A stretch of 64,000 nt of DNA from Anopheles merus (lineage: Eukaryota; Arthropoda; Insecta; Diptera; Culicidae): positions 1 to 64,000 of the forward strand of contig NW_024427623.1 in assembly GCF_017562075.2 (NCBI RefSeq). Direction: 5' to 3'. The notes under the pieces were generated by a model that was given only the letters and a program-made list of their open reading frames with translations, did not search any database and had not been told where the DNA came from. Of this stretch, positions 61,901 through 64,000 are shown one piece after another. Position numbers and translations under genes: made by a program. Positions within the stretch are counted from its first letter, which is position 1; every line of letters begins with the position of its first letter.

Positions 61901-64000
61901 CGCTTCAATACCTTTCCAAAACTGTCTTAATCGTCTCGCTAGGACACATGGTTACGAAGTTATGGCCATTTGAAGGAATGTCCAACTTTCCCATCCATCC
62001 ATATGGCCATGGTTGAAATTTTGACGAAAATGCAAGGTCAACCATTATCGTTCTTATATCATTGAGGCTTCTTGAATAACCAAACCAAAGCCCTGGAACA
62101 CAATAATAAGGATCTTGGCGATGAAAAAGTCTCAAAATGGGTCATAGTGCACTATATACGCATGCTAAAATTGATAGGTTTTCCCGAGTAAAATGCATTC
62201 AGAGCCCATTTACAAGACTATCCGTGAGTTTAATCGTAGAACCCATGTGCGGCTTTAGAAGACCGCTTCAATACCTTTCCAAAACTGTCTTAATCGTCTC
62301 GCTAGGACACATGGTTACGAAGTTATGGCCATTTGAAGGAATGTCCAACTTTCCCATCCATCCATATGGCCATGGTTGAAATTTTGACGAAAATGCAAGG
62401 TCAACCATTATCGTTCTTATATCATTGAGGCTTCTTGAATAACCAAACCAAAGCCCTGGAACACAATAATAAGGATCTTGGCGATGAAAAAGTCTCAAAA
62501 TGGGTCATAGTGCACTATATACGCATGCTAAAATTGATAGGTTTTCCCGAGTAAAATGCATTCAGAGCCCATTTACAAGACTATCCGTGAGTTTAATCGT
62601 AGAACCCATGTGCGGCTTTAGAAGACCGCTTCAATACCTTTCCAAAACTGTCTTAATCGTCTCGCTAGGACACATGGTTACGAAGTTATGGCCATTTGAA
62701 GGAATGTCCAACTTTCCCATCCATCCATATGGCCATGGTTGAAATTTTGACGAAAATGCAAGGTCAACCATTATCGTTCTTATATCATTGAGGCTTCTTG
62801 AATAACCAAACCAAAGCCCTGGAACACAATAATAAGGATCTTGGCGATGAAAAAGTCTCAAAATGGGTCATAGTGCACTATATACGCATGCTAAAATTGA
62901 TAGGTTTTCCCGAGTAAAATGCATTCAGAGCCCATTTACAAGACTATCCGTGAGTTTAATCGTAGAACCCATGTGCGGCTTTAGAAGACCGCTTCAATAC
63001 CTTTCCAAAACTGTCTTAATCGTCTCGCTAGGACACATGGTTACGAAGTTATGGCCATTTGAAGGAATGTCCAACTTTCCCATCCATCCATATGGCCATG
63101 GTTGAAATTTTGACGAAAATGCAAGGTCAACCATTATCGTTCTTATATCATTGAGGCTTCTTGAATAACCAAACCAAAGCCCTGGAACACAATAATAAGG
63201 ATCTTGGCGATGAAAAAGTCTCAAAATGGGTCATAGTGCACTATATACGCATGCTAAAATTGATAGGTTTTCCCGAGTAAAATGCATTCAGAGCCCATTT
63301 ACAAGACTATCCGTGAGTTTAATCGTAGAACCCATGTGCGGCTTTAGAAGACCGCTTCAATACCTTTCCAAAACTGTCTTAATCGTCTCGCTAGGACACA
63401 TGGTTACGAAGTTATGGCCATTTGAAGGAATGTCCAACTTTCCCATCCATCCATATGGCCATGGTTGAAATTTTGACGAAAATGCAAGGTCAACCATTAT
63501 CGTTCTTATATCATTGAGGCTTCTTGAATAACCAAACCAAAGCCCTGGAACACAATAATAAGGATCTTGGCGATGAAAAAGTCTCAAAATGGGTCATAGT
63601 GCACTATATACGCATGCTAAAATTGATAGGTTTTCCCGAGTAAAATGCATTCAGAGCCCATTTACAAGACTATCCGTGAGTTTAATCGTAGAACCCATGT
63701 GCGGCTTTAGAAGACCGCTTCAATACCTTTCCAAAACTGTCTTAATCGTCTCGCTAGGACACATGGTTACGAAGTTATGGCCATTTGAAGGAATGTCCAA
63801 CTTTCCCATCCATCCATATGGCCATGGTTGAAATTTTGACGAAAATGCAAGGTCAACCATTATCGTTCTTATATCATTGAGGCTTCTTGAATAACCAAAC
63901 CAAAGCCCTGGAACACAATAATAAGGATCTTGGCGATGAAAAAGTCTCAAAATGGGTCATAGTGCACTATATACGCATGCTAAAATTGATAGGTTTTCCC

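Larger units (their letters stand above)
27004..64000. repeat. 363-bp satellite array, right part
   Basis: About 102 monomers in the same orientation as the left array, running off the window end. From 27179 to 47506 there are 56 consecutive units of exactly 363 bp, with rare substitutions such as CCCCTCCATCC near 28848. The first partial unit beside the LTR differs at two bases (GTCCATCTTTCCTATCC instead of GTCCAACTTTCCCATCC). Later irregularities are a variant unit near 47.7 kb, a rearranged unit at 48957-49250, a truncated unit at 55422-55966 and a one-base loss near 60030. Nothing other than the repeat is present. Confidence 0.97.

Noticed and set aside
27004..64000. CRISPR array
   Set aside because: The whole 363-bp unit is repeated with no short repeats alternating with unique spacers, and the window is eukaryotic.

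Overview
The window is eukaryotic, almost certainly metazoan and most likely arthropod. It holds one long tandem satellite array interrupted by a single, apparently complete BEL/Pao-type LTR retroelement. BEL/Pao elements are known only from animals, the coding capacity is eukaryotic in style, and there are no bacterial operons, RNA genes or other genes. The species cannot be named from the sequence.

Layout: (1) 1-18735, head-to-tail array of a ~363-bp monomer. The first ~6.3 kb is full of one-base insertions and deletions; from about 6289 the copies are nearly identical. (2) 18736-27003, an 8268-bp LTR element on the minus strand, with two 314-bp LTRs that look identical by eye, a polypurine tract, a candidate primer-binding site, one Gag-Pol reading frame and an envelope-like frame. 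(3) 27004-64000, the same satellite in the same orientation. It includes 56 consecutive units of exactly 363 bp (27179-47506) and a few rearranged units near 47.7, 49.1 and 55.6 kb.

The retroelement reads right to left: 5' LTR (26690-27003), primer-binding site, ~0.9-kb leader, gag-pol (25798-20537), env-like gene (20558-19080), polypurine tract (19060-19050), 3' LTR (19049-18736). Gag-Pol begins with a PHD zinc finger, followed by a coiled coil, a Gag-like region, three zinc knuckles, protease, reverse transcriptase, RNase H and integrase with a DUF5641-type tail. The second gene has a signal peptide, a furin-type site followed by a hydrophobic fusion-peptide-like stretch, a heptad-rich region and one C-terminal membrane anchor. 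All recognisable catalytic residues are present, no frame is broken, and the LTRs match, so this is probably a young and potentially active copy.

The points most worth a second look are a histone-reader-type PHD finger in an element sitting in satellite DNA, the combination of BEL-type pol with an envelope gene, a consensus splice donor directly before the Gag AUG, the irregular insertion junction, and the extreme homogeneity and dyad-rich structure of the satellite. The short frames on both strands of each monomer are by-products of the repeat and are not annotated as genes.
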